A stretch of DNA of 8,815 bases from Bryobacteraceae bacterium (GTDB lineage: Bacteria > Acidobacteriota > Terriglobia > Bryobacterales > Bryobacteraceae), in the NCBI GenBank assembly GCA_947456995.1, contig CANGVB010000108.1, forward strand, positions 1-8,815, read 5' to 3'. Below, piece by piece: positions 1-6,019 of this stretch; positions within the stretch are counted from its first letter, which is position 1; every line of letters begins with the position of its first letter. The notes beneath the pieces were generated by a model, which was not told the origin of the DNA, did no database searches, and was given only the letters and a program-made list of their open reading frames with translations. The position numbers and the translations under genes were made by a program.

Positions 1-126
1 AAACCCATCCTGCTCCAGATGAGGCACCTCTACCACATAGCCCAGCTCTCGAAGCTTGCCCGCAAAAAACTGCGCCTTCCGCGATAGTGGCGAAGAAGCA
101 AATCCATGTAGATATACAAATTTCAT
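1..126 (-). CDS. YqiA/YcfP-like alpha/beta hydrolase, N-terminal fragment (runs off window)
   Basis: Only the first 42 codons are present; the gene continues beyond position 1. The translation begins MKFVYLHGFASSPLSRKAQF, followed by an amphipathic stretch and a VVEVPHL strand. A first beta strand ending in YLHGF, then a small-residue turn with serines and an R/K-A, is typical of the small YqiA/YcfP-type esterases: the HG is the oxyanion-hole region and the next helix is the cap of the Rossmann-like fold. The nucleophile, acid and histidine would lie outside the window, so activity cannot be judged. The ATG (126-124) overlaps the TGA of the upstream secreted-protein gene (125-123) as ATGA, and no good Shine-Dalgarno sequence is visible, so translation is probably coupled to that gene. 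No signal peptide is apparent, which fits a cytoplasmic enzyme. The family call is recognition from a short fragment; the start is well supported by the overlap. Confidence 0.68.
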   Translation of the reverse strand, partial: MKFVYLHGFASSPLSRKAQFFAGKLRELGYVVEVPHLEQDGF

Positions 127-986
127 GGTGTGAACTTGAGTTCGGCATCAGCACCAAACTTCTGAAAATCCTTATATTCGTATTTCGTCTCAATCATCAA
201 AACCCCATTCACCCGCCGCACGTAATTTACACTCAGCGGCAGCACCGCTCCAAATTTGGATTCCGTGTACTCGATGATCCCCTCATCAGAAATCTGAACA
301 TTGTTCTGGGTGATCAACGAAGAAAGCTGAATCTTGAGCGGGCGCAAATCAGACGCGCGCAACCAGATCACTCCGCTCAATGGCTGCTGCATCGCCTGCT
401 TGCCATCAAACACCGTCACCGAAGCCCCGCCATCCGTGCGCGAGAACGCATAAACACTCACCCTGTCCGCCCCCAAAAACTCCTGCGCCTTCCACTCAAA
501 GCGAATCTTGTCGATCTCACCAAATCGGAAGAGCAACAGCGACAGGCTGTAATCCGTCGCCAGTCCATCCAGTCCATACTTGGTGAACTCCTCCATCATC
601 TTTAGCCTGGCCTGTTCATCATCGCCCTTCAGTCCAAAGGCCAGCCTCTCCCGCGCCTTCTTCGGTGCCATCACCGAACGCCCGTCCACATCGATTACCT
701 TCCGCAACTCATACCAAACGGGATTCTCTTTTCCCCGCAACGCATACCCAAGCTCCGACCGAATAACGCGCTCGCGAATCTTCGGCTCAATCGGCTTCAG
801 CGCCGCTTCCCCCACCCTGATCCGCATCCGCGTGGAATAGCTGATCGACTTCTGCTGCAACACCTCAGTGCCAATCAGATTCGGCAACTGCTCGGCAAAC
901 GATTGCGCCTGGCTTGCCAGCCTTGCCTTGTCCAAAGGCACCTGCTGCGCCAGCAGACTCACCGATAAAAGCCAAATCATTCCCAT
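123..986 (-). CDS. Secreted/periplasmic protein of unknown function (287 aa)
   Basis: I do not recognise a family. The frame is open for 287 codons from ATG 986 to TGA 123. Other possible starts are TTG at 989 and ATG at 980; all keep the N-terminal hydrophobic segment (MGMIWLLSVSLLAQQ), which looks like a short Sec signal peptide cleaved near LLA-QQ. The mature part is mixed alpha/beta with alternating strands in the C-terminal half (for example VSVYAF, ASVTVFDG, GVIWLRASDLRPLKIQL, AVLPLSVNYVRRVNGVLMIETKYEYKDF), similar to secreted acidobacterial proteins that describe a lipocalin- or LolA-like sheet. That resemblance is an impression only. No catalytic motif or metal-binding cluster was found; the mature protein has no cysteine. 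It is head to head with the CocE-type hydrolase (37 bases between starts) and overlaps the downstream YqiA-like esterase by four bases, so it is cotranscribed with an esterase. It is a real gene: long, in codon usage matching its neighbours, with a signal peptide and coupled overlap. Confidence 0.75.
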   Translation of the reverse strand: MGMIWLLSVSLLAQQVPLDKARLASQAQSFAEQLPNLIGTEVLQQKSISYSTRMRIRVGEAALKPIEPKIRERVIRSELGYALRGKENPVWYELRKVIDVDGRSVMAPKKARERLAFGLKGDDEQARLKMMEEFTKYGLDGLATDYSLSLLLFRFGEIDKIRFEWKAQEFLGADRVSVYAFSRTDGGASVTVFDGKQAMQQPLSGVIWLRASDLRPLKIQLSSLITQNNVQISDEGIIEYTESKFGAVLPLSVNYVRRVNGVLMIETKYEYKDFQKFGADAELKFTP

Positions 987-1010
987 CAATGGAATCTTCG
1001 CACGACCAAG

Positions 1011-1024
1011 TACAATCAGACGTA
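1011..1024 (+). promoter_or_regulatory. Putative -10 element and leaderless start of the CocE-type gene
   Basis: TACAAT (1011-1016) matches the bacterial -10 consensus at five of six positions. It is followed by exactly seven bases (cagacgt) and then the ATG at 1024. A transcript from this hexamer would begin within a base or so of the ATG. No Shine-Dalgarno sequence precedes the ATG and no recognisable -35 hexamer lies 16-18 bases upstream. Inference: a leaderless mRNA. The same spacing is seen at two other starts in the window. Confidence 0.45.
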
Positions 1025-2886
1025 TGCGCTTGCTTCTCCTCGTCTTTGCCTTTGCCTCCCTACTGGCCGCTCAGGGCCTCGAGTACATCAAAGCCAACTA
1101 CACCAAATACGAGCACCGCATCCCCATGCGCGACGGCAAGCGCCTCTTCACCAGCGTCTACATGCCCAAAGACGTCTCCAAACAATACCCGATCCTCCTC
1201 AACCGCACCCCCTACAGCGTAGCCCCTTACGGCGTCGATCAATACAAAGCCGACATCGGCCCTAGTCCCCTCTTCGGCAAAGACGGCTTCATCGTCGTCT
1301 ATCAGGACGTCCGCGGCAAAGTTATGAGCGAAGGCGAATTCATCAACATGACGCCACACAAGCCGGTCAAGAAGGGCACCACCGACGTTGACGAATCCAG
1401 CGACACCTACGACACCATCGAGTGGCTCATCAAGAATCTTCCCAACAACAACGGCCGCGTCGCCACCTGGGGCATCTCCTACCCCGGCTTCTACACAGCA
1501 GCCGGCATGATCGACGCCCACCCTGCTCTCAAGCTAGCCAGCCCCCAGGCCCCGATCACCGACTGGTTCACTGGTGACGACTTCCACCACAACGGAGCAC
1601 TCTTCCTCCCGCACGCCTTCAACTTCCTCTACTCCTTCGGCCAGCCCCGCCCCGAGCCTAGCCTCCCCAACCGCCAGGCCTTCGATCACAAAACCCCCGA
1701 CGGCTACAAATTCTTCCTCGATCTCGGCCCCCTCTACAACGCCAACGAGCGTCACATGAAGAACAACGTCCAGTTCTGGACCGACATGATGAAGCACCCC
1801 AACTACGACGAATTCTGGCAAAGCCGCAACCTGCGTCCACACCTCAAAAATATCCAGCCCGAGATCCTCACCATCGGTGGCTTCTTCGATGCCGAGAATC
1901 TCTACGGCGCTCAGCAAGTCTTTAAGAATGTCGAACAGCAGGGCTTCGCCAAATCCAATCGCATCGTCATGGGTCCCTGGTTCCACGGCGGCTGGGCTCG
2001 CGACGCCGGCTCAAGCCTCGGCGACATCAGCTTCAACTCCAAAACCAGCGAGTGGTATCGCGAAAACGTAGAACTCCCCTACTTCAAGTTCGTATTGAAA
2101 GACGGCCCAGACCCCAAGCTCCCCAAGGCCCTCATGTTTGAATCTGGCTCTAACGTCTGGCGCCGTTACGATGCCTGGCCCCCCAAAGAAGCCAAGGCCA
2201 AAACTCTCTACTTCCACTCAAGCGGCAAGCTCAGCTTCTCTCCCCAATCTGAAGCTTCGCAAGCCTTCGATGAACACCCCAGCGACCCCGCAAAGCCCGT
2301 CCCCTACATCCCCCAGGTTGCCAACCGCATGACCCGCGAGTACATGGTGATGGATCAACGCCACGCCTCCACCCGCCCCGACGTCCTCACCTACGTCACC
2401 GACGAGCTCGAAGAAGATCTCGTCCTCGCCGGCCCCGTCTCCCCCAGCGTCTTCCTCTCCACAACAGGCACCGACGCTGCCATCATCGTCAAGCTGATTG
2501 ACGTCTTCCCCAACGACTTCCCAGACCCCACACCCAATCCTGCAGGCGTCACCATGGGCGGCTACCAGATGCTGGTGCGAGGCGACGTCTTCCGCGCCCG
2601 CTTCCGCGAAAACTATTCCACGCCCAAGCCCTTCGTCCCCGGCAAGGCCGAAAATATCGAATGGAAACTCCCCGACGTCAACCACAGCTTCCGTAAAGGC
2701 CACCGCCTCATGATCCAGGTCCAAAGCACCTGGTTCCCGCTCGTCGACCGCAACCCCCAGAAATTCGTCCCCAACATCAACGAAGCAAGAGAAGCCGATT
2801 TCCAAAAGGCCACCCACCGCCTCTGGCGGGCCAAAGACACGCCCAGCAGCATCGGTGTCACGGTTCTGCCCCCCTTGACAAATTAG
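1024..2886 (+). CDS. Secreted CocE/NonD (peptidase S15-type) hydrolase, alpha-amino-acid ester hydrolase-like
   Basis: A 620-aa serine hydrolase that probably cleaves esters or amides outside the cytoplasm. The start at ATG 1024 was chosen over the longer frame from 868 because it gives a clean signal peptide (MRLLLLVFAFASLLAAQ) and lies seven bases after a -10-like hexamer. Residues 30-320 form the catalytic alpha/beta hydrolase domain with a cap. The nucleophile is Ser152 in GISYPG, the acid Asp289 in GGFFDAENLYGA, and the base His321 in GPWFHGGW. The C-terminal part from about residue 370 is the jelly-roll domain of CocE/NonD proteins. The block around TDWFTGDDFHHNGA (residues 179-192) and the Asp-x-Glu after the acid resemble alpha-amino-acid ester hydrolases, whose carboxylate cluster binds the substrate's free amino group. 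Here Asp186 and Glu291 are kept, but the third cluster position is Asn292, not Asp. The substrate could be amino-acid esters, peptides or beta-lactams; cocaine-esterase activity is not implied. The stop lies inside the promoter of the next gene. Confidence 0.88.
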   Translation: MRLLLLVFAFASLLAAQGLEYIKANYTKYEHRIPMRDGKRLFTSVYMPKDVSKQYPILLNRTPYSVAPYGVDQYKADIGPSPLFGKDGFIVVYQDVRGKVMSEGEFINMTPHKPVKKGTTDVDESSDTYDTIEWLIKNLPNNNGRVATWGISYPGFYTAAGMIDAHPALKLASPQAPITDWFTGDDFHHNGALFLPHAFNFLYSFGQPRPEPSLPNRQAFDHKTPDGYKFFLDLGPLYNANERHMKNNVQFWTDMMKHPNYDEFWQSRNLRPHLKNIQPEILTIGGFFDAENLYGAQQVFKNVEQQGFAKSNRIVMGPWFHGGWARDAGSSLGDISFNSKTSEWYRENVELPYFKFVLKDGPDPKLPKALMFESGSNVWRRYDAWPPKEAKAKTLYFHSSGKLSFSPQSEASQAFDEHPSDPAKPVPYIPQVANRMTREYMVMDQRHASTRPDVLTYVTDELEEDLVLAGPVSPSVFLSTTGTDAAIIVKLIDVFPNDFPDPTPNPAGVTMGGYQMLVRGDVFRARFRENYSTPKPFVPGKAENIEWKLPDVNHSFRKGHRLMIQVQSTWFPLVDRNPQKFVPNINEAREADFQKATHRLWRAKDTPSSIGVTVLPPLTN

Positions 2887-2910
2887 AACAATTCTAAAAT
2901 AATAAGAGTT
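2875..2910 (+). promoter_or_regulatory. perR promoter: consensus -35, -10 and probable leaderless start
   Basis: TTGACA (2875-2880) is a perfect -35 hexamer and encodes the Leu-Thr of the last codons of the upstream hydrolase. After a 17-base spacer comes AATAAT (2898-2903), five of six to the -10 consensus. Seven bases then separate it from ATG 2911, so transcription should begin at or next to the start codon. No convincing Shine-Dalgarno sequence is present. An alternative -10, TAAAAT at 2895-2900, would need an unfavourable 14-base spacer. The promoter probably drives perR, ahpC and ahpD together, because no other strong promoter is seen before ahpC. Confidence 0.7.
2883..2897 (+). promoter_or_regulatory. 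Per-box-like operator in the promoter spacer
   Basis: TTAGAACAATTCTAA is a 7-1-7 inverted repeat with one imperfect pair (the arms are TTAGAAC and ATTCTAA). It matches the Bacillus Per box (TTATAAT-N-ATTATAA) at 11 of 14 positions and the Fur box (TGATAAT-N-ATTATCA) at about 9 of 14. It fills the spacer between the -35 and -10 hexamers, so bound regulator would block RNA polymerase. The site is immediately upstream of a PerR-type gene, implying autoregulation and peroxide-inducible control of ahpC and ahpD. That it is bound by this regulator is inferred. Confidence 0.72.
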
Positions 2911-3360
2911 ATGAAAGCAGTCTCACCGGAACTCTCCGTGGCGGATCTCCGGGAGCGCTGCCATCAGGCGGGCCTTTCCCTCACTCACCAGCGGCTGGTC
3001 ATTTATGAGCAACTGATGAAGATGGGCGATCACCCAGCCCCCGAAGCTGTCTTTGAGCGGGTGCGGAAGCAAATTCCTTCGCTCTCTCTGGCCACGGTTT
3101 ACAACAACATTAAGATCTTTGTCGAGCACGGCTTGCTGCGAGAGCTAAGCGTCCATCGCGGCTCCTTGCGTCTCGAAAGCAATCTCGATCCACACCACCA
3201 TTTGGTCTGCACCAACTGCAAGGCGATTGAAGATATCGATGAATCCGATTTTCAACCGATTCGCCTCAAAAAAGCGCTTCCAAAGGGCTTTACGGTGCAT
3301 CGTTTTAGTGTGGAAGTGCTCGGGCTCTGCAGCAACTGCTCCGGCAAGATCCGGCAATAA
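2911..3360 (+). CDS. perR: Fur-family peroxide-responsive repressor, PerR-type
   Basis: A 149-aa Fur-family regulator, close to the usual PerR length (about 145). Residues 1-85 form the winged-helix DNA-binding domain, with recognition segment SLATVYNNIKIFVEHGLL (59-76) nearly identical in pattern to Bacillus PerR. Residues 90-149 form the dimerisation domain. The structural zinc site is CTNC (Cys100, Cys103) plus CSNC (Cys140, Cys143). Aligned by hand to Bacillus PerR, the regulatory iron/manganese site is His41, Glu89, His95, His97 and Asp108. The Asp at 108 corresponds to PerR Asp104, where Fur proteins tend to have Glu; this favours a peroxide sensor. The Glu at 89 replaces PerR Asp85. 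Hydrogen peroxide oxidising the site histidines would release DNA. Position directly before ahpC and ahpD and behind a Per-box-like site strongly supports PerR over Fur or Zur. The start is ATG 2911, directly after the promoter; upstream in-frame extension would run through the operator. Its C skew is lower than that of most neighbours. Confidence 0.87.
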   Translation: MKAVSPELSVADLRERCHQAGLSLTHQRLVIYEQLMKMGDHPAPEAVFERVRKQIPSLSLATVYNNIKIFVEHGLLRELSVHRGSLRLESNLDPHHHLVCTNCKAIEDIDESDFQPIRLKKALPKGFTVHRFSVEVLGLCSNCSGKIRQ

Positions 3361-3373
3361 TTTCTAATTCACA

Positions 3374-3380
3374 GTGAGGT
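3374..3380 (+). promoter_or_regulatory. Shine-Dalgarno sequence of ahpC
   Basis: GTGAGGT, with GAGG ending about eight bases before ATG 3388, is a clear ribosome-binding site. It fixes the ahpC start. It contrasts with perR and other starts here that have none, and suits translation inside a polycistronic message. Confidence 0.65.
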
Positions 3381-3387
3381 TTTTAAC

Positions 3388-3924
3388 ATGCTTGGTGTAG
3401 GACAAACTTTCCCCAGTTTCTCGGTAGCTGCAACAGTCAGCACCGAAAAGAATAAGACTTTTGAGACGATCACCGAATCGTCCTACGGTGGCAAATGGAA
3501 GGTATATTTCTTCTGGCCGAAGGATTTCACCTTCGTCTGCCCCACCGAAATCGCCGCCTTCGGCCGCGCCAACAGCGAATTCGCTGATCGCGATGCCCAG
3601 GTTCTCGGTGGCTCTACCGACAGCGAATTTGTTCACCTCGCATGGCGCACCCATCATGAAGACTTGAAGGACCTCCCCTTCCCGATGCTCGCCGATGTCA
3701 AGCGTGAACTCAGCACCGCCCTCGGCATCCTCGACCCCAACGCCGGCGTCTGCCAGCGCGCCACCTTCATCGTTGACCCCCAGAACATCATCCGCTTCGT
3801 GATGGTCACTGACTTGAGCGTAGGCCGCAACCCGCAGGAAGTCATCCGCGTCCTCGACGCTCTCCAGACCGACGAACTCTGCCCCTGCAACTGGAAGCCC
3901 GGCGAAGAGGTAATCAAGCTCTAA
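3388..3924 (+). CDS. ahpC: Alkyl hydroperoxide reductase AhpC, mycobacterial-type 2-Cys peroxiredoxin
   Basis: A 178-aa thioredoxin-fold peroxiredoxin that reduces hydrogen peroxide, organic hydroperoxides and peroxynitrite in the cytoplasm. The peroxidatic cysteine is Cys51 in KDFTFVCPTE, with the invariant Pro-x-x-x-Thr/Ser-x-x-Cys motif written as PKDFTFVC and the conserved Arg124 in CQRATFIVDP. The C-terminus carries two further cysteines in ELCPCNWKPGE (Cys165 and Cys167). This pair, plus the FFWPKDFTFVCPTEIAAF and PFPMLADVKREL blocks, closely matches Mycobacterium tuberculosis AhpC (Cys61, Cys174, Cys176) rather than enterobacterial AhpC, which has a single resolving cysteine and uses AhpF. 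That type is reduced by AhpD, which is encoded immediately downstream, sharing one base (TAATG). An additional Cys122 is present. It lies 27 bases after perR and is probably co-transcribed from the perR promoter and induced by peroxide. The product call is very secure. Confidence 0.95.
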   Translation: MLGVGQTFPSFSVAATVSTEKNKTFETITESSYGGKWKVYFFWPKDFTFVCPTEIAAFGRANSEFADRDAQVLGGSTDSEFVHLAWRTHHEDLKDLPFPMLADVKRELSTALGILDPNAGVCQRATFIVDPQNIIRFVMVTDLSVGRNPQEVIRVLDALQTDELCPCNWKPGEEVIKL

Positions 3925-4460
3925 TGAGCTTTCAAAAGCTTCTGGATTCACTTCCGTCCTACGCCAAGGACATGAAGCTGAACCTCAGTTCTCTGGTAAA
4001 TCAGCCGGAACTGACGCCCGTTCAAACCTGGGGCACACTAGTCGCCTCAGCCATTGCCTGCCGCAACATGGAAGTCACCGAAACGATTTTCACCGAGGCA
4101 GAAAAACACCTCACTCCCGAGCAGATGACTGGCGCGAAAGCCGCCGCCACCATCATGGCAATGAACAACGTCTACTATCGGTTTTTGCATCTTACGCCCA
4201 ACGAAAAGTACGCGACGATCCCAGCCAAGTTACGCATGAACATTATGCGCTCACACGGTGCCGATCACCTCGACTTTGAACTTTGGTGCACCGCCGTAAG
4301 TGCCATCAACAATTGTGGAACTTGTGTCGCCTCCCACGAAAAGGTACTCCGCGACAAAGGCGTCCCAGAGGAAACCATCCTCGCCAGCGTCCGACTCGCC
4401 GCAGTCCTTCACTCCATCGCGACGATCCTCGAAGCCGAAAGCATCGAGCCCGTCTACTAA
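3924..4460 (+). CDS. ahpD: Alkyl hydroperoxide reductase partner AhpD (carboxymuconolactone decarboxylase fold)
   Basis: A 178-aa all-helical protein that passes electrons to AhpC. The active centre is NNCGTCVASHEK: Cys131 and Cys134 form the CxxC redox pair, with His138 downstream and Glu119 in DFEL upstream. These correspond to Glu118, Cys130, Cys133 and His137 of M. tuberculosis AhpD, offset by one, and the spacing is identical. Length also matches that protein. In mycobacteria AhpD is a trimer reduced by the lipoamide of DlaT through Lpd; those partners are not in this window and may be shared housekeeping enzymes. The ATG (3924-3926) overlaps the ahpC TAA by one base. A GAAGAGG stretch lies about 13 bases upstream, too far to be a good ribosome site, so coupling to ahpC is likely. 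It is the last gene of the peroxide operon. Confidence 0.95.
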   Translation: MSFQKLLDSLPSYAKDMKLNLSSLVNQPELTPVQTWGTLVASAIACRNMEVTETIFTEAEKHLTPEQMTGAKAAATIMAMNNVYYRFLHLTPNEKYATIPAKLRMNIMRSHGADHLDFELWCTAVSAINNCGTCVASHEKVLRDKGVPEETILASVRLAAVLHSIATILEAESIEPVY

Positions 4461-4474
4461 CCAACCATCCCCTC

Positions 4475-4508
4475 GGGCGGTGCCGTTCTCTATCAAGCGG
4501 CATCGCCC
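4475..4508. terminator. Strong hairpin between convergent operons, possible bidirectional terminator
   Basis: GGGCGGTGCCG (4475-4485) pairs with CGGCATCGCCC (4498-4508), an 11-base stem with one G-T wobble around a 12-base loop. It starts 14 bases after the ahpD stop and sits between convergent transcription units. Neither side has a T-run, so it is not a classic intrinsic terminator; it may halt transcription, protect mRNA 3' ends, or have neither role. Apart from this, the 4461-4581 gap shows only a weak five-base stem at 4538-4556. Confidence 0.4.
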
Positions 4509-4581
4509 AAACTAACTTCTCGGCCTACCTTCCTCTACAAACCCCGATCCCGTTTGATTTAATGTCTCCCCTCAGCTCGAA

Positions 4582-5271
4582 TTAGGCCCTCGCGAAACTC
4601 ACTGCGTCAGCGCTTAACCTCGCCAGAAAGGCCTCACGATTCGCGTGGGTCTCATCCACATGCGGAGGCGGAGTATGCATGAACGTGAAGTGCCCCGCGC
4701 CTTCTTCAATCCGCAAATCTACCGTGACCCGGTTTTGCAGCGCGCGCTTGAGCATTTCGCCTTGAGCTGGAGGCGTTATCGTATCTTTCGTCCCGACCCA
4801 CGTAAGAATGGGAATCCGAACTCCGTCCAGCGCGCCCGGGGCCTGAAAGAAGCCCGTGGCGGGTGTAAGCAAAACCAGTCTTTCCAGACGCTCGTCCCGG
4901 TCGATGCTCACCGGGACGCCAGGCCCCATCCACGCTTGTCCTCCCGCCATCGCCAGAAGCACCGTAGTTCCGATCGAATGCCCCAGGCCAGTCACACTAG
5001 ACTTGCCTGGAACGATTGCATCAACCGCCAGTCGCAGCCGGCGGGCGCGGAGCAGCAGCTCATCCGTTGTCACTTGCGGGCGAACGAGCCTGTCGAAATG
5101 AGGCGCAACCACAGTTACACCACTCTCAGCCAGGGCTTCCAGCAGCGGCAGGTGTCGTTCTGGATTTCCTCCCCCACCAACCGCGAATATCGCAAATCGA
5201 AGCGGATCCCTCCCCTCAATCAGCGTTGCGTCAAAGCGCTCAGAACCGTCCGCGAGCGATATCCTCGACAT
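4582..5271 (-). CDS. Small alpha/beta-fold serine hydrolase (229 aa), dienelactone hydrolase-like
   Basis: A 229-aa cytoplasmic alpha/beta hydrolase of unknown substrate. Visible triad candidates are Ser99 in the nucleophile elbow GHSIG, Asp163 in GTKDTITPP and His194 in GAGHFTFM, in the correct order and spacing for the family. The VGGGGNP turn after the first strand (residues 31-37) would supply the oxyanion hole. The product resembles predicted dienelactone hydrolase/chlorophyllase-type enzymes of about 230-260 aa. A longer frame to 5400 exists, but its extra 43 residues are a run of Arg, Trp and Gly codons antisense-like in composition and overlap the SDR gene, so the start was placed at ATG 5271. 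That ATG follows the SDR stop as TGA-G-ATG and has AAGGG five to six bases upstream within the SDR end. It is thus the second gene of an SDR-hydrolase operon. Its base skew is weaker than in the SDR gene. Confidence 0.82.
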   Translation of the reverse strand: MSRISLADGSERFDATLIEGRDPLRFAIFAVGGGGNPERHLPLLEALAESGVTVVAPHFDRLVRPQVTTDELLLRARRLRLAVDAIVPGKSSVTGLGHSIGTTVLLAMAGGQAWMGPGVPVSIDRDERLERLVLLTPATGFFQAPGALDGVRIPILTWVGTKDTITPPAQGEMLKRALQNRVTVDLRIEEGAGHFTFMHTPPPHVDETHANREAFLARLSADAVSFARA

Positions 5272-5272
5272 C

Positions 5273-6019
5273 TCAACCCTTCGCCTGCGCCGTCCCGTTC
5301 TCCTGAAACGCCGCCCCGCCCACCGCCACCATCGCCCCGCCATCAGCCATAAACGCCGTCCCCGTAATAAAAGTCGAATCCTCGCCAGACAAGAACGCAA
5401 TCACCCGCGCAATCTCCTCCGCCTGCCCCAACCGCTCAAACAAATGCACTTTCTTACAAGCTTCCATCGCCGCCTCCGGGTCATCCGTCAAAGAAGCACT
5501 CCACCGCAGCATCGGAGTATCAATCGCCCCCGGACAAACGCAATTGCAACGAATCCCTTGCTTTGCATAATCCAGCGCAATACTCCGGGTCAAGCCCAGT
5601 AACGCATGCTTCGACGTCACATAAGCCGCGCTATTCCCCACCGCCCCAACAGACTGTACACTCCCCACCAGCGAGATCGGCCCGCCCCCAGTCTCAAGCA
5701 TCTTCGGAATCACCGCCCGGCACACCTTCAGCGCCGCAGTCACATTCACCAGCATCGTCCGCTCCCACACCTCATCGGTCGTCGTCGTCGCCGTCCCATA
5801 AGTCTGGATCCCCGCGCTATGCACCAGAATGTCCACCCGCTCAAGCTCACTCAAAGCCTGCGCAATCGATTCATTCGAAGTGATATCCACCGGCTTGTCT
5901 TTGGACTGTATGTCCCAAACCACCACCTTCGCGCCGCGCTCTTCCAGCAGCCTCGCCGTAGCCAGTCCGATGCCGCTGGCACCACCCGTTACAATCGCCA
6001 ATTTTTGAGAGAAGCTCAT
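5273..6019 (-). CDS. Short-chain dehydrogenase/reductase (classical SDR)
   Basis: A 248-aa NAD(P)-dependent oxidoreductase with all hallmarks of the classical SDR family and the usual length. Cofactor motif TGGASGIG is at residues 11-18. Asp36 after the second strand (VVVWDIQ) favours NAD over NADP. HSAG at 67-70 stands for the usual NNAG. Asn92, Ser120, Tyr133 and Lys137 (YVTSK) form the catalytic tetrad. CVCPGAIDTPM (160-170) is the conserved PG motif. The C-terminus (FMADGGAMVAVGG) is typical. It probably oxidises a secondary alcohol of a sugar, polyol or sugar acid, but the substrate cannot be read. ATG 6019 was preferred over GTG 6022 because it lies exactly seven bases after a -10-like hexamer. 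It is divergent from the Gfo/Idh gene and coupled to the downstream hydrolase. The neighbouring carbohydrate-type genes suggest a role in the same pathway; this is inference. Confidence 0.92.
   Translation of the reverse strand: MSFSQKLAIVTGGASGIGLATARLLEERGAKVVVWDIQSKDKPVDITSNESIAQALSELERVDILVHSAGIQTYGTATTTTDEVWERTMLVNVTAALKVCRAVIPKMLETGGGPISLVGSVQSVGAVGNSAAYVTSKHALLGLTRSIALDYAKQGIRCNCVCPGAIDTPMLRWSASLTDDPEAAMEACKKVHLFERLGQAEEIARVIAFLSGEDSTFITGTAFMADGGAMVAVGGAAFQENGTAQAKG

Noticed and set aside
868..1023. 52-codon N-terminal extension of the CocE-type hydrolase
   Set aside because: It runs antisense through the start of the secreted-protein gene and would bury the signal peptide that begins at the ATG at 1024.
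2218..2817. 199-codon open frame on the minus strand over the CocE-type gene
   Set aside because: Antisense shadow with Gly/Val/Asp/Glu bias typical of high-GC complement frames; other similar frames at 1060-1521 and 1534-1986 were rejected for the same reason.
3355..3374. Possible second Per box before ahpC (TTCTAA at 3362-3367)
   Set aside because: Only one half-site is recognisable; no partner arm at the 7-1-7 spacing and no promoter hexamers around it.
3364..3951. 195-codon open frame on the minus strand over ahpC
   Set aside because: Antisense to ahpC, which is certain from its active site; no family motif.
4538..4556. Small hairpin CAAAC/GTTTG before ATTTAATG
   Set aside because: Only five base pairs with a nine-base loop and no real T-run; too weak to call a terminator.
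4645..5352. 235-codon open frame on the plus strand
   Set aside because: Antisense to the small serine hydrolase and the end of the SDR gene; Arg/Pro/Ser/His-rich with no recognisable motif or ribosome site.
5272..5400. 43-codon N-terminal extension of the small hydrolase
   Set aside because: Arg- and Trp-rich out-of-frame reading of the SDR C-terminal region; the ATG at 5271, one base after the SDR stop, fits better.
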